Positions 10,074-19,056 of a stretch of 64,000 bases of DNA are shown here, piece by piece. Source of the DNA: Hyphomicrobiales bacterium (GTDB taxonomy: Bacteria > Pseudomonadota > Alphaproteobacteria > Rhizobiales > Devosiaceae); the NCBI GenBank assembly GCA_004144345.1, contig SEEL01000002.1, positions 1 through 64,000 of the forward strand, given 5' to 3'. The position numbers and the translations under genes were made by a program. Under the pieces are notes generated by a model. It searched no databases, was not told where the DNA came from, and worked only from the letters and a program-made list of their open reading frames with translations. Position 1 is the first letter of the stretch. The number at the start of each line of letters is the position of its first letter.

Positions 10074-10637
10074 TCACGCCGCCTTTGCCACCTGCCGGCG
10101 CGGCTTGATCACCGCCGGCACGCCGACGGCAATGGAATGCGCCGGCACATCGGTGAGCACCACGGCGTTGGCGCCGATGGCCACATCGTCGCCGATGCTG
10201 ATGGCGCCGAGCAGTTTCGCGCCGGCGCCGATATCGACGCGGTCGCCGATGGTCGGCGCGTCGGCCGGCCGGTCCATGTTGCGGATGCCGATGGTGACGC
10301 CCTGGCGGAGGCGTACGCCATCGCCGATGCGCGTGTCGCTATGGATGATGATGGTGCCGAAATGCTCGATGACGCAGCGCCTGCCGATGATGGCGTTGCT
10401 GCCGATCGAGATGCCGAACAGGATTTCGGTGAGCTTGTTGCCGACATGATAGGGCAGGCGCGCGAGGAGGCGCAGCGGCCGCTGCCGGATGCGGCGCGTC
10501 ATGGCGCCGTAGCGGTGCACGCGCAAGGCCCAGAACCCCTGCGCCAGCAGTCCCTCGCGATAGACCGAGAGGTCTTCCTTCCACAGCGCAACGAAGCCGA
10601 GTTGCTCCGTCGCGTCGGGTTTGATCCCGGCGCCCAT
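10074..10637 (-). CDS. Serine acetyltransferase-like hexapeptide-repeat acyltransferase
   Basis: A 187-residue left-handed beta-helix acyltransferase related to CysE. The hexapeptide repeats run from about residue 70 (IGSNAIIGRRCVIEHFGTII) through IGDGVRLRQGVTIGI, IGDRVDIGAGAKLLGAISIG and IGDDVAIGANAVVLTDVP, ending with the typical VPAVIKPR. The predicted catalytic His is in the EHFGT segment. It is shorter than housekeeping CysE and may act on a sugar or another amino compound rather than serine. It converges on the dehydrogenase gene with 3 bp between stops. Confidence 0.75.
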   Translation of the reverse strand: MGAGIKPDATEQLGFVALWKEDLSVYREGLLAQGFWALRVHRYGAMTRRIRQRPLRLLARLPYHVGNKLTEILFGISIGSNAIIGRRCVIEHFGTIIIHSDTRIGDGVRLRQGVTIGIRNMDRPADAPTIGDRVDIGAGAKLLGAISIGDDVAIGANAVVLTDVPAHSIAVGVPAVIKPRRQVAKAA

Positions 10638-10775
10638 GGCAGCCTCACAAATCCGCCGCCCGCCGCTACTGGGGCTGCATGAGGACTATCCGCCCGGCGC
10701 CGCGCGCTGGTTATGGGGTGAACAGCAGGGGAGCAATGTGCCGCGCGCAGGTGTCACCGTGAGGCGGCCCGCGCA

Positions 10776-11576
10776 TCAGTCGCCGGCCGGTTCGCCCCAG
10801 GCGATGCTGTCGGTGGGGCGTGCATTGAGGGCCGAACGGATATCGCGCTCGGTGTCCTCGAGATGCGAGCGCATCGCGGCGCCCGCCGCCTTGGCATTGC
10901 CGGCGCGGATGGCTTCGAGCACGGCGACATGGGCGGCGATGGTGTCGTCGGCGGTGTGGCCGCGGGCATCATGGCCGCGGCGGCTCAGCGCGAAGCTGCG
11001 CTGCAGCGGCTGCGCCATCGCCTCGAACAGATAGGAGATCAGCCGGTTGCCGCTCGATAGCGCGATGGCTTCGTGGAAGCCGACATCGTGCTGGTGGAAT
11101 CGTAGTTCAGAGCCTTCGACATCGATGCCCTTCTTGCCGTCCTCGGCGGCGACGCGCATGCCCTCGATGGCCGTCTCGAGCGCCGCGATACCGGCGCGGG
11201 TGGCGCGCTTGGCGGCGAGCGTCGCCGATTGCGTTTCGAGCGACATGCGCAGTTCGATCAGATCGAACAGGCCCTTGGGGTCGCTGCGGATGACGGTGGT
11301 GAGATAGTCGGAGAAGCCGCGTCCCGTCGGCTCCACCACCACCGAACGGCGGCCGCGGCCGACATCGATCAGCCCGCGCCCGGCGAGCATCTTTACCGCT
11401 TCGCGCACGGTGAGGCGGCTGACATCGAAGCGCGCCGCGAGGTCGCCCTCGCTCGGCAGGCTCATGCCTGGCGACATCTCGGTGAGCACCATATTGGCGA
11501 GCGCGTCCGCGACGGCCGCCGTAGCGGTGCGGGCGCCGGTCGTCGGCGTTGTGGCAGGTTTGGCGGTACTGGCCAT
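10776..11576 (-). CDS. GntR-family (FadR/FCD) transcriptional regulator
   Basis: A 266-residue regulator. The N-terminal winged helix (LPSEGDLAARFDVSRLTVRE, about residues 40-59, then AVKMLAGRGLIDVGRGRRSV) is followed by an all-helical FCD ligand domain with His residues suited to metal-assisted binding of an organic or sugar acid (FHQHDVGFHEAI). It is transcribed away from chvE, 427 bp apart; the shared spacer contains ATTGTATACAAT, a textbook GntR-type operator, so it probably represses the chvE-gguAB operon and perhaps itself. The start ATG is the only good one. Confidence 0.85.
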   Translation of the reverse strand: MASTAKPATTPTTGARTATAAVADALANMVLTEMSPGMSLPSEGDLAARFDVSRLTVREAVKMLAGRGLIDVGRGRRSVVVEPTGRGFSDYLTTVIRSDPKGLFDLIELRMSLETQSATLAAKRATRAGIAALETAIEGMRVAAEDGKKGIDVEGSELRFHQHDVGFHEAIALSSGNRLISYLFEAMAQPLQRSFALSRRGHDARGHTADDTIAAHVAVLEAIRAGNAKAAGAAMRSHLEDTERDIRSALNARPTDSIAWGEPAGD

Positions 11577-11710
11577 ATCCCCTCAGATATCAGATACCTT
11601 TTCTAGCATATCGGCTTTTAGCGCTTAGGCAATAGGCTCATTCACCGATGAACGTGCCTCCGAAATGTGATGAAAGCGCTGGCATTCAAGCATCTCAAGC
11701 GCTTGCAAGT

Positions 11711-11722
11711 ATTGTATACAAT
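11711..11722. promoter_or_regulatory. Perfect 12-bp palindrome, probable GntR/FCD operator
   Basis: ATTGTATACAAT is a perfect inverted repeat of the TTGTATACAA class bound by FCD-type GntR proteins. It lies between a gntR gene and chvE, about 290 bp before the chvE start. Confidence 0.6.
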
Positions 11723-11991
11723 GCGGCGACTATCACGGCATTATTAGCGTGCTTTACAACAATATCTGACTACTCTAGTTTCTGCCCTGTGCGACTAAAG
11801 CACTAGAGAGGCCGTCAAGGCCGGCGCCCGGGAGGCAGAATCGGTTGGCATGCGAGACGGAGCCGAGGCTCCGGCGCACGCTTCCCCACCACAGCGACGA
11901 CCCATCCCACGGAACGTCGCCCGCTTTTCCAGCATCGGACGAAACGGCAGCTCGCCTCGCGGCTGAGTTCAGCCACAACCACACCGTTCCC

Positions 11992-11998
11992 GGGAGGA
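11992..11998 (+). promoter_or_regulatory. Ribosome-binding site fixing the GTG start of chvE
   Basis: GGGAGGA is placed 5 bases before GTG at 12004. It decides against the earlier in-frame starts, which would put non-signal-peptide residues in front of the signal sequence. Confidence 0.75.
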
Positions 11999-12003
11999 CG
12001 CTC

Positions 12004-13080
12004 GTGAAACTACTGAAACTTCTGACGGCGACTGCGATCGTCGGCGCCATGGCCCTGTCGACCGGTGCCGTGTATGCGCAGGACAAGGGCCTGATCGGCG
12101 TGCTGATGCCGACCAAGACCTCGCAGCGCTGGATCAATGACGGCGATGCCGTGAAGTCCCAGCTCGAAGCCAAGGGCTACACCGTCGATCTGCAGTACGC
12201 GCAGGACGATATCCCGACCCAGCTCAGCCAGCTCGAAAACGAACTGACCAAGGCGCCGGTCGCGCTGATCATCGCCTCGATCGACGGCACCACGCTCGTT
12301 GACGCGCTGCAGAAGGCTGCTGACGCCGGTACCGTCGTCGTCGCCTATGACCGCCTGCTGAAGGGGTCGCCGAACGTTGACTACTACACCACGTTCGACA
12401 ATTTCGGCGTCGGCGTCATCCAGGCCAATTCGCTGGTGAAGGGCCTCAAGGAACGCTTCCCGGACACCAAGCCGTGGAACGTCGAACTGTTCGGCGGCTC
12501 GCCCGACGACAACAATGCCTTCTTCTTCTACGACGGCGCCATGTCGGTGCTGCAGCCGCTGATCGACGCCGGCGACATCAAGATCGTCTCCGGCCAGACC
12601 GGCATGGACAAGGTCGGTACGCTCCGCTGGCTCGCCGCCACTGCCCAGGCCCGCATGGAAAACCTGCTGTCGGCCAACTACTCGGACGGCACCACGACCG
12701 TGCAGGGCGTGCTCTCGCCGTATGACGGGCTGAGCCGCGGCATCATCGAAGCGCTGCGCGCTGTCGGCTACGGCACGGGCGACCAGGCCTGGCCGATCGT
12801 CACCGGCCAGGACGCCGAGACGGCGTCGGTCAAGGCGATCATCGCCGGCGAGCAGTACTCCACCGTGTTCAAGGACACGCGCGACCTCGCCAAGGCGACG
12901 GTCGAGCTGGTCGACACGGTCCTCACCGGCGGCAAGCCGGAAGGCCTCGACGAAAAGACCTACAACAATGATGTGAAGGTCGTCCCGTCGATCCTGCTGA
13001 CCCCGTACGAAGTCGATGCCTCGAACTACCAGGCGCTGGTGGTCGACTCCGGCTACATCAAGGCGGACGAGCTGAAGTAA
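12004..13080 (+). CDS. chvE: Multiple monosaccharide-binding periplasmic protein
   Basis: A 358-residue sugar-binding protein of the ChvE/XylF type. The signal peptide is [20 protein letters not shown] with cleavage after VYA. The mature chain begins [18 protein letters not shown], as in ChvE, and shows the type I binding fold with sugar-contact segments such as [20 protein letters not shown] and [16 protein letters not shown]. ChvE proteins bind glucose, galactose, arabinose, xylose and others, and in Agrobacterium also signal to VirA. The start is GTG, set by GGGAGGA. The ATPase and permease genes follow directly; a terminator-like hairpin in the gap should make this protein the most abundant product. 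Signalling to a VirA-like sensor cannot be judged from this window. Confidence 0.9.
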   Translation: MKLLKLLTATAIVGAMALSTGAVYAQDKGLIGVLMPTKTSQRWINDGDAVKSQLEAKGYTVDLQYAQDDIPTQLSQLENELTKAPVALIIASIDGTTLVDALQKAADAGTVVVAYDRLLKGSPNVDYYTTFDNFGVGVIQANSLVKGLKERFPDTKPWNVELFGGSPDDNNAFFFYDGAMSVLQPLIDAGDIKIVSGQTGMDKVGTLRWLAATAQARMENLLSANYSDGTTTVQGVLSPYDGLSRGIIEALRAVGYGTGDQAWPIVTGQDAETASVKAIIAGEQYSTVFKDTRDLAKATVELVDTVLTGGKPEGLDEKTYNNDVKVVPSILLTPYEVDASNYQALVVDSGYIKADELK

Positions 13081-13100
13081 GCCGCCGCACTTTGTGAACG

Positions 13101-13133
13101 AGGGCTCCGCGGTTGAACGCGCGGAGCCCTTTT
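13101..13133 (+). terminator. Intrinsic-terminator-like hairpin between chvE and gguA
   Basis: An 11-bp perfect stem (arms AGGGCTCCGCG and CGCGGAGCCCT) has an 8-base loop and is followed by TTTT. It lies 20 bp after the chvE stop and 54 bp before gguA, so it probably terminates part of the transcripts and sets binding-protein excess. Confidence 0.7.
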
Positions 13134-13186
13134 CGCTAGCCGGGCACAGGGCTAACATCGGACAGGGGCGGAGGAACAGCAGAGCC

Positions 13187-14719
13187 ATGGCGTCGGCTAT
13201 TCTGGAGATGCGCGGCATCACCAAGGTCTTTCCGGGCGTGAAGGCGCTGTCGGACGTCAACCTCAGCGTCGAGGAAGGCGAGATCCACGCCGTCGTCGGC
13301 GAGAATGGCGCCGGCAAATCGACGCTGATGAAGGTGCTGTCCGGCGTCTATCCCGCCGGCTCCTATGAGGGCACGATCGTGTTCCGCGGCCAGGAGATGT
13401 CGTTCAAGGGCATCCATGACAGCGAGCGCGTCGGCATCGTCATCATCCACCAGGAACTGGCGCTGGTGCCGATGCTGTCGATCAGCGAGAACATTTTCCT
13501 CGGCAATGAGCAGGCTAGGCTCGGCGTCATCGACTGGGTCGGCAATGAGCAGAAGACCGCCGCGCTGCTCAAGAAGGTCGGGCTCAGCGAAGATCCGCGC
13601 ACGCTCATCACCAATATCGGCGTCGGCAAGCAGCAGCTGGTCGAAATCGCCAAGGCGCTGAGCAAGGAGGTCAAGCTCCTCATCCTCGACGAGCCCACCG
13701 CCAGCCTCAGCGAGAAGGACAGCCAGGCGCTGCTCGATCTGCTGCTCGAGTTCAAGCGGCAGGGCATCACGTCGATCCTCATTTCGCACAAGCTCAACGA
13801 GATCAGCCGCGTCGCCGACCATGTGACCATCATCCGCGACGGCAGGACCATCGAGACGCTGCCGCGCAGCGAACTGACCGAAGATCGCATCATCACCTCG
13901 ATGGTCGGGCGCTCGCTCGACGATCGCTATCCGCCGCGCGAACCCAAGATCGGCGAGGTGGTGTTCGAGGTGAAGAACTGGAGCGTCTATCACCCGCTCC
14001 ATGCCGAGCGGCAGGTGATCAAGGGCATCGACATCAATGTCCGCAAGGGCGAAGTGGTCGGCATTGCCGGGCTGATGGGCGCCGGGCGCACCGAATTCGC
14101 GATGAGCGTGTTCGGCCGTTCCTACGGCACGCGCATCAGCGGCGAGGTGTTCCTCCACGGCAAAAAGCTCGACGTGTCATCGGTCGGGCGCGCGGTGGAG
14201 CAGGGCATCGCCTATGTCACCGAGGACCGCAAGACCTACGGCCTCAACCTCACCGACCACGTCAAGCACAACATCACGCTGGCGCATCTCGACGGCGTGT
14301 CGAAGGCCGGCATCATCGACGATCTGCACGAACTCGACGTCGCCAATGATTTTCGCGGCCGCACCAATATCCGCTCGTCGAGCGTGTTCCAGAAAACCGG
14401 CAACCTGTCGGGTGGCAACCAGCAGAAGGTGGTGCTGAGCAAATGGCTCTTCGCCAACCCCGAGGTGCTGATCCTCGACGAGCCGACGCGCGGCATCGAT
14501 GTCGGCGCCAAATATGAAATCTACACCATCATCGCCCGCCTCGCGGCCGAGGGTAAGGCCATCATCGTCATCTCGTCCGAAATGCCCGAACTGCTCGGCA
14601 TTTCCGACCGCATCTATGTGATGAACGAGGGCCGCATCGTCGGCGAAATGGCGGCAGCCGAGGCCAGCCAGGAAAAGATCATGCGCGCCATCGTGCGGGG
14701 AGAACTCAAAGCATCATGA
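13187..14719 (+). CDS. gguA: Multiple monosaccharide ABC transporter ATPase (tandem domains)
   Basis: A 510-residue sugar ATPase with two nucleotide-binding halves, the XylG/RbsA layout. The first half has Walker A GENGAGKS and Walker [10 protein letters not shown] with a divergent signature (IGVGKQQL); the second has a degenerate P-loop ([10 protein letters not shown]), signature LSGGNQQKV and Walker [17 protein letters not shown]. The ATG at 13187 follows GGAGGAAC. It overlaps gguB by 4 bp (ATGA). With ChvE and GguB it forms the importer called Ggu or Mms (mmsA) in Agrobacterium. Confidence 0.9.
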   Translation: MASAILEMRGITKVFPGVKALSDVNLSVEEGEIHAVVGENGAGKSTLMKVLSGVYPAGSYEGTIVFRGQEMSFKGIHDSERVGIVIIHQELALVPMLSISENIFLGNEQARLGVIDWVGNEQKTAALLKKVGLSEDPRTLITNIGVGKQQLVEIAKALSKEVKLLILDEPTASLSEKDSQALLDLLLEFKRQGITSILISHKLNEISRVADHVTIIRDGRTIETLPRSELTEDRIITSMVGRSLDDRYPPREPKIGEVVFEVKNWSVYHPLHAERQVIKGIDINVRKGEVVGIAGLMGAGRTEFAMSVFGRSYGTRISGEVFLHGKKLDVSSVGRAVEQGIAYVTEDRKTYGLNLTDHVKHNITLAHLDGVSKAGIIDDLHELDVANDFRGRTNIRSSSVFQKTGNLSGGNQQKVVLSKWLFANPEVLILDEPTRGIDVGAKYEIYTIIARLAAEGKAIIVISSEMPELLGISDRIYVMNEGRIVGEMAAAEASQEKIMRAIVRGELKAS

Positions 14720-16008
14720 CCACCGAATCCTCTCCCGCCCCGCAGACCGGCGCCGCATCGGACATCAAGCCGGGCAATCGCGCCCGGGTCTCGTCGCTGG
14801 TCAACAATCTGCGCGACTATGGCCTGTTGCTGGCGCTCATCGCGGTGATGCTGGTGTTCCAGTATTTTACCAATGGCACGATGTTCAAGCCGCTGAACCT
14901 CTCCAACCTCGTGCAGCAGAACAGCTTCATCATCGTGATGGCGCTGGGCATGCTGCTGGTGATCATCGCCGGCCATATCGATCTCAGCGTTGGCTCCGTC
15001 GCCGGTTTTACCGGGGCGCTTGCCGCCATGATGATGGTGATCTGGCCGCTGGGGCCGCTCTCCAATCCGCTGGTCGTGTCGCTGGTCTGCCTTGTCATCG
15101 GCGGCATCATCGGCGGGGCGCAGGGCTATTGGATCGCCTATCACAAGATACCGAGCTTCATCGTCACGCTGGCCGGCATGCTGATCTTCCGCGGCCTCTG
15201 CCAGGCGCTGCTCGGCGGCGGCTCGTCGGTCGGTCCGCTGCCCGATCCGTTCAAGGCGCTGAGCTCGGGCTTCATCCCCGATCTCATCGGCCCGCTGACG
15301 CTGGTGCCGCCCATCGTCAATGCCGCCGGCAAGACCGTGCAGGGCAGCGGCATCGTGCTCCACATGACCACCATCGTCATCGGTATCGCCGCCGTGCTCG
15401 CCTATGTGTGGTTCGGGCTCGCCAGCCGCCGCACGCGCGAGCGCCGCGGCCACCATGCCGAGCCGTTCGGCCTGTTCGCGGTCAAGACCTTCGTCGTGGC
15501 GGCGCTGGCGCTCTTCCTGTTCTTCCAGTTCGCCAACTACAAGGGCCTGCCGATCGTGCTGGTGGTGATGAGCCTGCTCATCGGCTTCTTCATGTTCGTC
15601 ACCAAGAAGACCACCATCGGGCGGCGCGTCTACGCCATGGGCGGCAACATCAAGGCGGCGCAGCTGTCGGGCATCAAGACTGAGCGGCTGACGCTGCTGG
15701 TGTTCGTCAATATGGGCGTGCTGTCGGCGCTGGGCGGCCTCATCATCGCGGCGCGCCAGGGCCAGGCGGTTCCCGCCGCGGGCCTCGGTTCCGAACTCGA
15801 CGTGATTGCGGCGGTGTTCATCGGCGGCGCCTCGGCCATGGGCGGCGTCGGCCAGGTGGTCGGCACCGTGGTCGGCGGCTTCATCATGGGCGTGATGAAC
15901 AACGGCATGTCGATCGTCGGCGTTAACATCGACTGGCAGCAGGTGGTCAAGGGCCTCGTGCTGCTCGGCGCCGTGGTGTTCGACGTCTACAACAAGAACA
16001 AGGGCTAG
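14716..16008 (+). CDS. gguB: Multiple monosaccharide ABC transporter permease
   Basis: A 430-residue inner-membrane permease of the XylH/RbsC class, also called mmsB. About ten hydrophobic helices are visible, starting with [18 protein letters not shown]; the family motif [20 protein letters not shown] and the coupling region around [19 protein letters not shown] are clear. The 4-bp overlap with gguA indicates coupled translation, and the operon ends here with a hairpin at 16030-16053. The araD1/gguC gene that follows in Agrobacterium is absent. Confidence 0.9.
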   Translation: MTTESSPAPQTGAASDIKPGNRARVSSLVNNLRDYGLLLALIAVMLVFQYFTNGTMFKPLNLSNLVQQNSFIIVMALGMLLVIIAGHIDLSVGSVAGFTGALAAMMMVIWPLGPLSNPLVVSLVCLVIGGIIGGAQGYWIAYHKIPSFIVTLAGMLIFRGLCQALLGGGSSVGPLPDPFKALSSGFIPDLIGPLTLVPPIVNAAGKTVQGSGIVLHMTTIVIGIAAVLAYVWFGLASRRTRERRGHHAEPFGLFAVKTFVVAALALFLFFQFANYKGLPIVLVVMSLLIGFFMFVTKKTTIGRRVYAMGGNIKAAQLSGIKTERLTLLVFVNMGVLSALGGLIIAARQGQAVPAAGLGSELDVIAAVFIGGASAMGGVGQVVGTVVGGFIMGVMNNGMSIVGVNIDWQQVVKGLVLLGAVVFDVYNKNKG

Positions 16009-16029
16009 GCCGGCCGCTCAGCGCTGTTA

Positions 16030-16053
16030 GGTGCGGCCACACGCGGCCGCACC
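16030..16053. terminator. Hairpin between convergent gguB and the serine-rich gene
   Basis: Nine-bp arms GGTGCGGCC and GGCCGCACC surround a 6-base loop, followed by TTGTGTG. It lies between two convergent stop codons and could serve both directions. Confidence 0.5.
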
Positions 16054-16067
16054 TTGTGTGCCGCGTC

Positions 16068-16565
16068 TCAGCGCTTGCGGACATACACCGTGAGCGAATT
16101 GTCCGACATCGTATAGGCGACGATCTCACCACCGGCTTCGCCCTGCGCCGCCAGCGCGTCGATCACCATCTGGTTGGTCTGCAGCGTGGCCACCGCCCCG
16201 CCATCAATGGCGGCAAGACCGCCGATGCCCGAGCACTCGTCGACGGCGAACACGGTCACCGACGTCACTGCAGCGAGCGCTGCCGCATCGATCGGTGTCA
16301 GCATCATGGTGGACATGTCGAGCGTATCGCAGCTCATCGCCTCGCCCGAACTCATGCCGGACGACGAGGACATCGACGACAGCTCGGACGACAGCGCGGA
16401 CGATACCTCCGACGAGGCCGAGGACAGGACGCTCGACAGATCGGGCGTGCTGACGCTGACTTCGCCGCTGACACTCACCTCGGTACTGACGCTGACATCC
16501 TGGGCCATCGCTAGCGCAGGCAGCATCATCGCCGCGCAAAGCGCGGCCAGGGACAGTTTCTTCAT
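16068..16565 (-). CDS. Serine-rich secreted protein of unknown function
   Basis: A 165-residue protein with a signal peptide (MKKLSLAALCAAMMLPALAM, cleavage after AMA). The mature N-terminus is low complexity: VSVS units (VSVSTEVSVSGEVSVSTPD) then about 35 residues made mainly of Ser with Ala, Glu and Met (SSASSEVSSALSSELSSMSS). A more ordinary C-terminal part of about 90 residues has two cysteines (MSCDTL, DECSG) that could pair, and ends YVRKR. The start is the ATG giving the signal peptide; the frame is open 36 codons further without coding character. I do not recognise the family. The segment could be a flexible linker keeping the C-terminal domain away from the membrane or wall. Confidence 0.7.
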   Translation of the reverse strand: MKKLSLAALCAAMMLPALAMAQDVSVSTEVSVSGEVSVSTPDLSSVLSSASSEVSSALSSELSSMSSSSGMSSGEAMSCDTLDMSTMMLTPIDAAALAAVTSVTVFAVDECSGIGGLAAIDGGAVATLQTNQMVIDALAAQGEAGGEIVAYTMSDNSLTVYVRKR

Positions 16566-16692
16566 GGCTGGAACTCCGGGGCGGCATCGCCCTTCGGAAA
16601 GCAGCAATGTGCGCAATCGTGCTTCGTTGCGTGCCGACGCAAAGATTAATGCAGATCGTAGAACGCCGATCAAATGTCAAAAGACGTGTTTG

Positions 16693-17529
16693 TCAGCTAT
16701 CCTTCACAATGTCCGCCTCGGGATGGGCGCCCCATTCGGCCCAGGAGCCGTCATAGACGGCGACCTGTATGGCGCCCGCCAGCTTGAGCGCCAGCAGGAG
16801 CGTCGAGGCGGTGCTGCCAGAGCCGCAGCTGGTGATGATGGGCTGCTCGAGATCGAGCCCTGAGGCCGCGAACATCGCCTGCAGTTCGGCCACCGGCTTC
16901 AGCCCGCCATTGGCCACCAGTTCCATCGCCGGCAGGCTCACCGCGCCCGGCATGTGGCCCGATCTCAGGCCCGGCCGCGGTTCGGGGTCGCGGCCGATGA
17001 AGCGGCCATTGGGCCGCGCATCGGCGATCTGCCCCTCGGCCGCGATGGCGGCTTTGACGTCGCCGAAACTCTTCACCAGCTCCGCGTGGAAGTCGGGCGT
17101 GAACACCGCCGGCGGCCGCGTCACAGCGCCGGTTTCTAGCGGCCGTGCCTCGGCGCGCCATTTCGGCCCGCCTCCTTCGAGGATGCGGATGTCCTTGGCG
17201 CCCATCGCAAGAAATTCCCACCAGACGCGCGGCGCCGAGAACAGGCCGCTCTCGTCGTAGATCACGATGGTCATGCCGTCGCCGATGCCGAGCGCGCCGA
17301 CCTGGCGGCCGAATTCCTCCGGCCCGAGCAGCATGTGCGGCAGGCCGGTGGAGGTGTCGGCGATCGCGTCGACGTCGAAGAACAGCGCGCCGGGGATATG
17401 CCCGGCGAGATACTCGGCCTCGGGGTCGCGCTTGGCCGCCGGCAGATACCAGCTGCCGTCGAGCACAATGATGTTGGGGTCGGCAAGCCGCGCAGCCAGC
17501 CACTCTGTCGAAACAAACGGATCTTCCAT
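16693..17529 (-). CDS. sseA: 3-mercaptopyruvate sulfurtransferase (tandem rhodanese)
   Basis: A 278-residue two-domain rhodanese. The N-terminal inactive domain has AEYLAGHIPGALFFDVD and the C-terminal active one RSGHMPGAVSLPA and catalytic Cys235 in SCGSGSTAS. The CG-SG-T loop is the mercaptopyruvate type rather than the thiosulfate type (CRKGV), although Ser replaces the more usual Val after CGSG. It would transfer sulfur from 3-mercaptopyruvate to thiols or cyanide in the cytoplasm. It begins 9 bp after the sulfatase-like gene and is probably the last gene of that operon. Confidence 0.85.
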   Translation of the reverse strand: MEDPFVSTEWLAARLADPNIIVLDGSWYLPAAKRDPEAEYLAGHIPGALFFDVDAIADTSTGLPHMLLGPEEFGRQVGALGIGDGMTIVIYDESGLFSAPRVWWEFLAMGAKDIRILEGGGPKWRAEARPLETGAVTRPPAVFTPDFHAELVKSFGDVKAAIAAEGQIADARPNGRFIGRDPEPRPGLRSGHMPGAVSLPAMELVANGGLKPVAELQAMFAASGLDLEQPIITSCGSGSTASTLLLALKLAGAIQVAVYDGSWAEWGAHPEADIVKDS

Positions 17530-17538
17530 GGCGCCAAT

Positions 17539-19056
17539 CTAGCGCGCGATGTCGCGGCTGACCACGCCCTCCGGCGTCAGCGCCGTAAGCGCCAGCGTCT
17601 GGTCGAGATGCTTTGCCCGCCAGCTCAGCAGCCGCTCCGCCATTTCGAGCTGCACTGCCGCATAGGCCGGATTGCCGGCGAGGTTCACGAGATTGTCGGG
17701 ATCGGCCTCGAGATCGAACAGCAGCGGGGGCAGCGCGGCGAAGTGGACGTATTTCCACTTCCGCGTCCGCACCGCCGCCATGTTGAGCGACACGCTGTCG
17801 AGCCCCAGCGCCTGCTCGGCCGACTGGCCCGCCACGTCGCGGAAATCGAACTCCCAATGTGCCGCGTCCCGCCACCAGCCAGCGGGCTGGACATCGTCGA
17901 GGAAGGGCAGCAGCGAGGCGCCGTCGCTCACATGGACGGGCGTCGCGCCGATCGCGGCGAGCAGCGTCGGGTAGATGTCGACCGATTCGGTGAAGGCCGT
18001 AACCCGGCCACCACCTGCCTTGCCCGGCAGATAGAGCACCAGCGGCACATGCTGGCTCTGGTCGTGATAGCCGCCCTTGCCGAGCAGATAGTGGTCGCCC
18101 AACAGTTCGGCATGGTCCGAGGTGAAGATCACCAGAGTGTCGTTCCATTGCCCGGCCGCCTTGATCGCATCGAAGACGCGGCCAAGCTGCGCATCGACTT
18201 CGCTGATCATGCCGAAATATGTCGCCTTGATCTGCCGGAACTCGGCCTCGCTGAGGTCGGCGACCGGCCCGCTGGCGCCGGGAACGAAATGCTCGCGTCC
18301 GGTGCTGGCCAGCGCCAGCGCCACCAGCGGGTGCACCGCCGCCTCGGCCGCCACCGTCGCGGCGCGGCGGAAGCTGCCCATTTCAGCCGGATCGTACATC
18401 GCATTGTACGGCTCGGGCACGATGAAGGGCGGATGGGGCCTGAGGAAGCTCAGATGCGCGAACCATTTGCCGTCCTGCTCACCGAGAAAGCGGATGAACT
18501 CGTCGGCGAGGAACGCCGTCTGCGTCTGCTCCTTGCTGTAGCGCGGCGGGGCGATGCTGATCTTCCCCGCATCGCGCACCGGCCGGTGCGCGTCGTGGCG
18601 ATCGGCGAAATCGAGGCCCTGCGCGGCGAGCCAGCTCAGCCAGGGCTTGTCGTCCTCGGGCAGGCGCATCCGCACATCAAAGCCCGGCAGCACGCCCTCA
18701 TAGGTCGTGAGCCGCGGATCACCCGCCGGCACGACATTGGGGTCCGCCGCCTGGTCGGTGTAGCCGAACAGCGCGGGCGCATAACCGACGCGCCGCGCCG
18801 CCAGTGCGACATTGTCGAAGCGGTGGGCGTGCGGCGTGCCGTTGCGCACCACGCGGTTGGTCATCTGGTAGAGGCCGGTATAGAGGCAGGCGCGCGCCGG
18901 CGAGCAGGGCGCGGCATTGGCATAGTGGTTGAGGAACACCGTCCCCTCCACCGCCAGCCCATCAATGTTGGGCGTCTTCACCAGCTTATGCCCGGCAACG
19001 CCGAGACATTCGCCGCGCCATTGGTCGGCGGTGATGAAGAGGACGTTGAGGCTCAT
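17539..19056 (-). CDS. Sulfatase-family hydrolase, probable phosphonate monoester hydrolase / phosphodiesterase
   Basis: A 505-residue alkaline phosphatase-superfamily enzyme. The N-terminal metal site ITADQWR (Asp11) is followed by the formylglycine signature CSPARACLYTG with Cys51, which a formylglycine-generating enzyme would convert. FTSDHAELLGDHYLLGKGGY supplies the other metal ligands. The C-terminal part (HWEFDFRDV, RKWKYVHFAALPPLLFDLEA) resembles the rhizobial/Burkholderia phosphonate monoester hydrolases more than classical arylsulfatases. No signal peptide is seen, so it acts in the cytoplasm on an imported substrate. It overlaps the ABC ATPase by 4 bp (ATGA), tying it to the importer. 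A choline-sulfatase-like activity is a weaker alternative. Confidence 0.8.
   Translation of the reverse strand: MSLNVLFITADQWRGECLGVAGHKLVKTPNIDGLAVEGTVFLNHYANAAPCSPARACLYTGLYQMTNRVVRNGTPHAHRFDNVALAARRVGYAPALFGYTDQAADPNVVPAGDPRLTTYEGVLPGFDVRMRLPEDDKPWLSWLAAQGLDFADRHDAHRPVRDAGKISIAPPRYSKEQTQTAFLADEFIRFLGEQDGKWFAHLSFLRPHPPFIVPEPYNAMYDPAEMGSFRRAATVAAEAAVHPLVALALASTGREHFVPGASGPVADLSEAEFRQIKATYFGMISEVDAQLGRVFDAIKAAGQWNDTLVIFTSDHAELLGDHYLLGKGGYHDQSQHVPLVLYLPGKAGGGRVTAFTESVDIYPTLLAAIGATPVHVSDGASLLPFLDDVQPAGWWRDAAHWEFDFRDVAGQSAEQALGLDSVSLNMAAVRTRKWKYVHFAALPPLLFDLEADPDNLVNLAGNPAYAAVQLEMAERLLSWRAKHLDQTLALTALTPEGVVSRDIAR

Larger units (their letters stand above)
11577..12003. other. Divergent regulatory region between gntR and chvE
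   Basis: This 427-bp spacer is more AT-rich than its surroundings, especially 11590-11790. It holds a short direct repeat of CAGATA at 11584-11596 near the gntR start, an AAGCGCT/AGCGCTT inverted repeat near 11680-11705, the GntR-type palindrome at 11711-11722, and the chvE ribosome-binding site. I see no convincing gene, and no sigma-70 hexamers I would defend. Confidence 0.6.
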
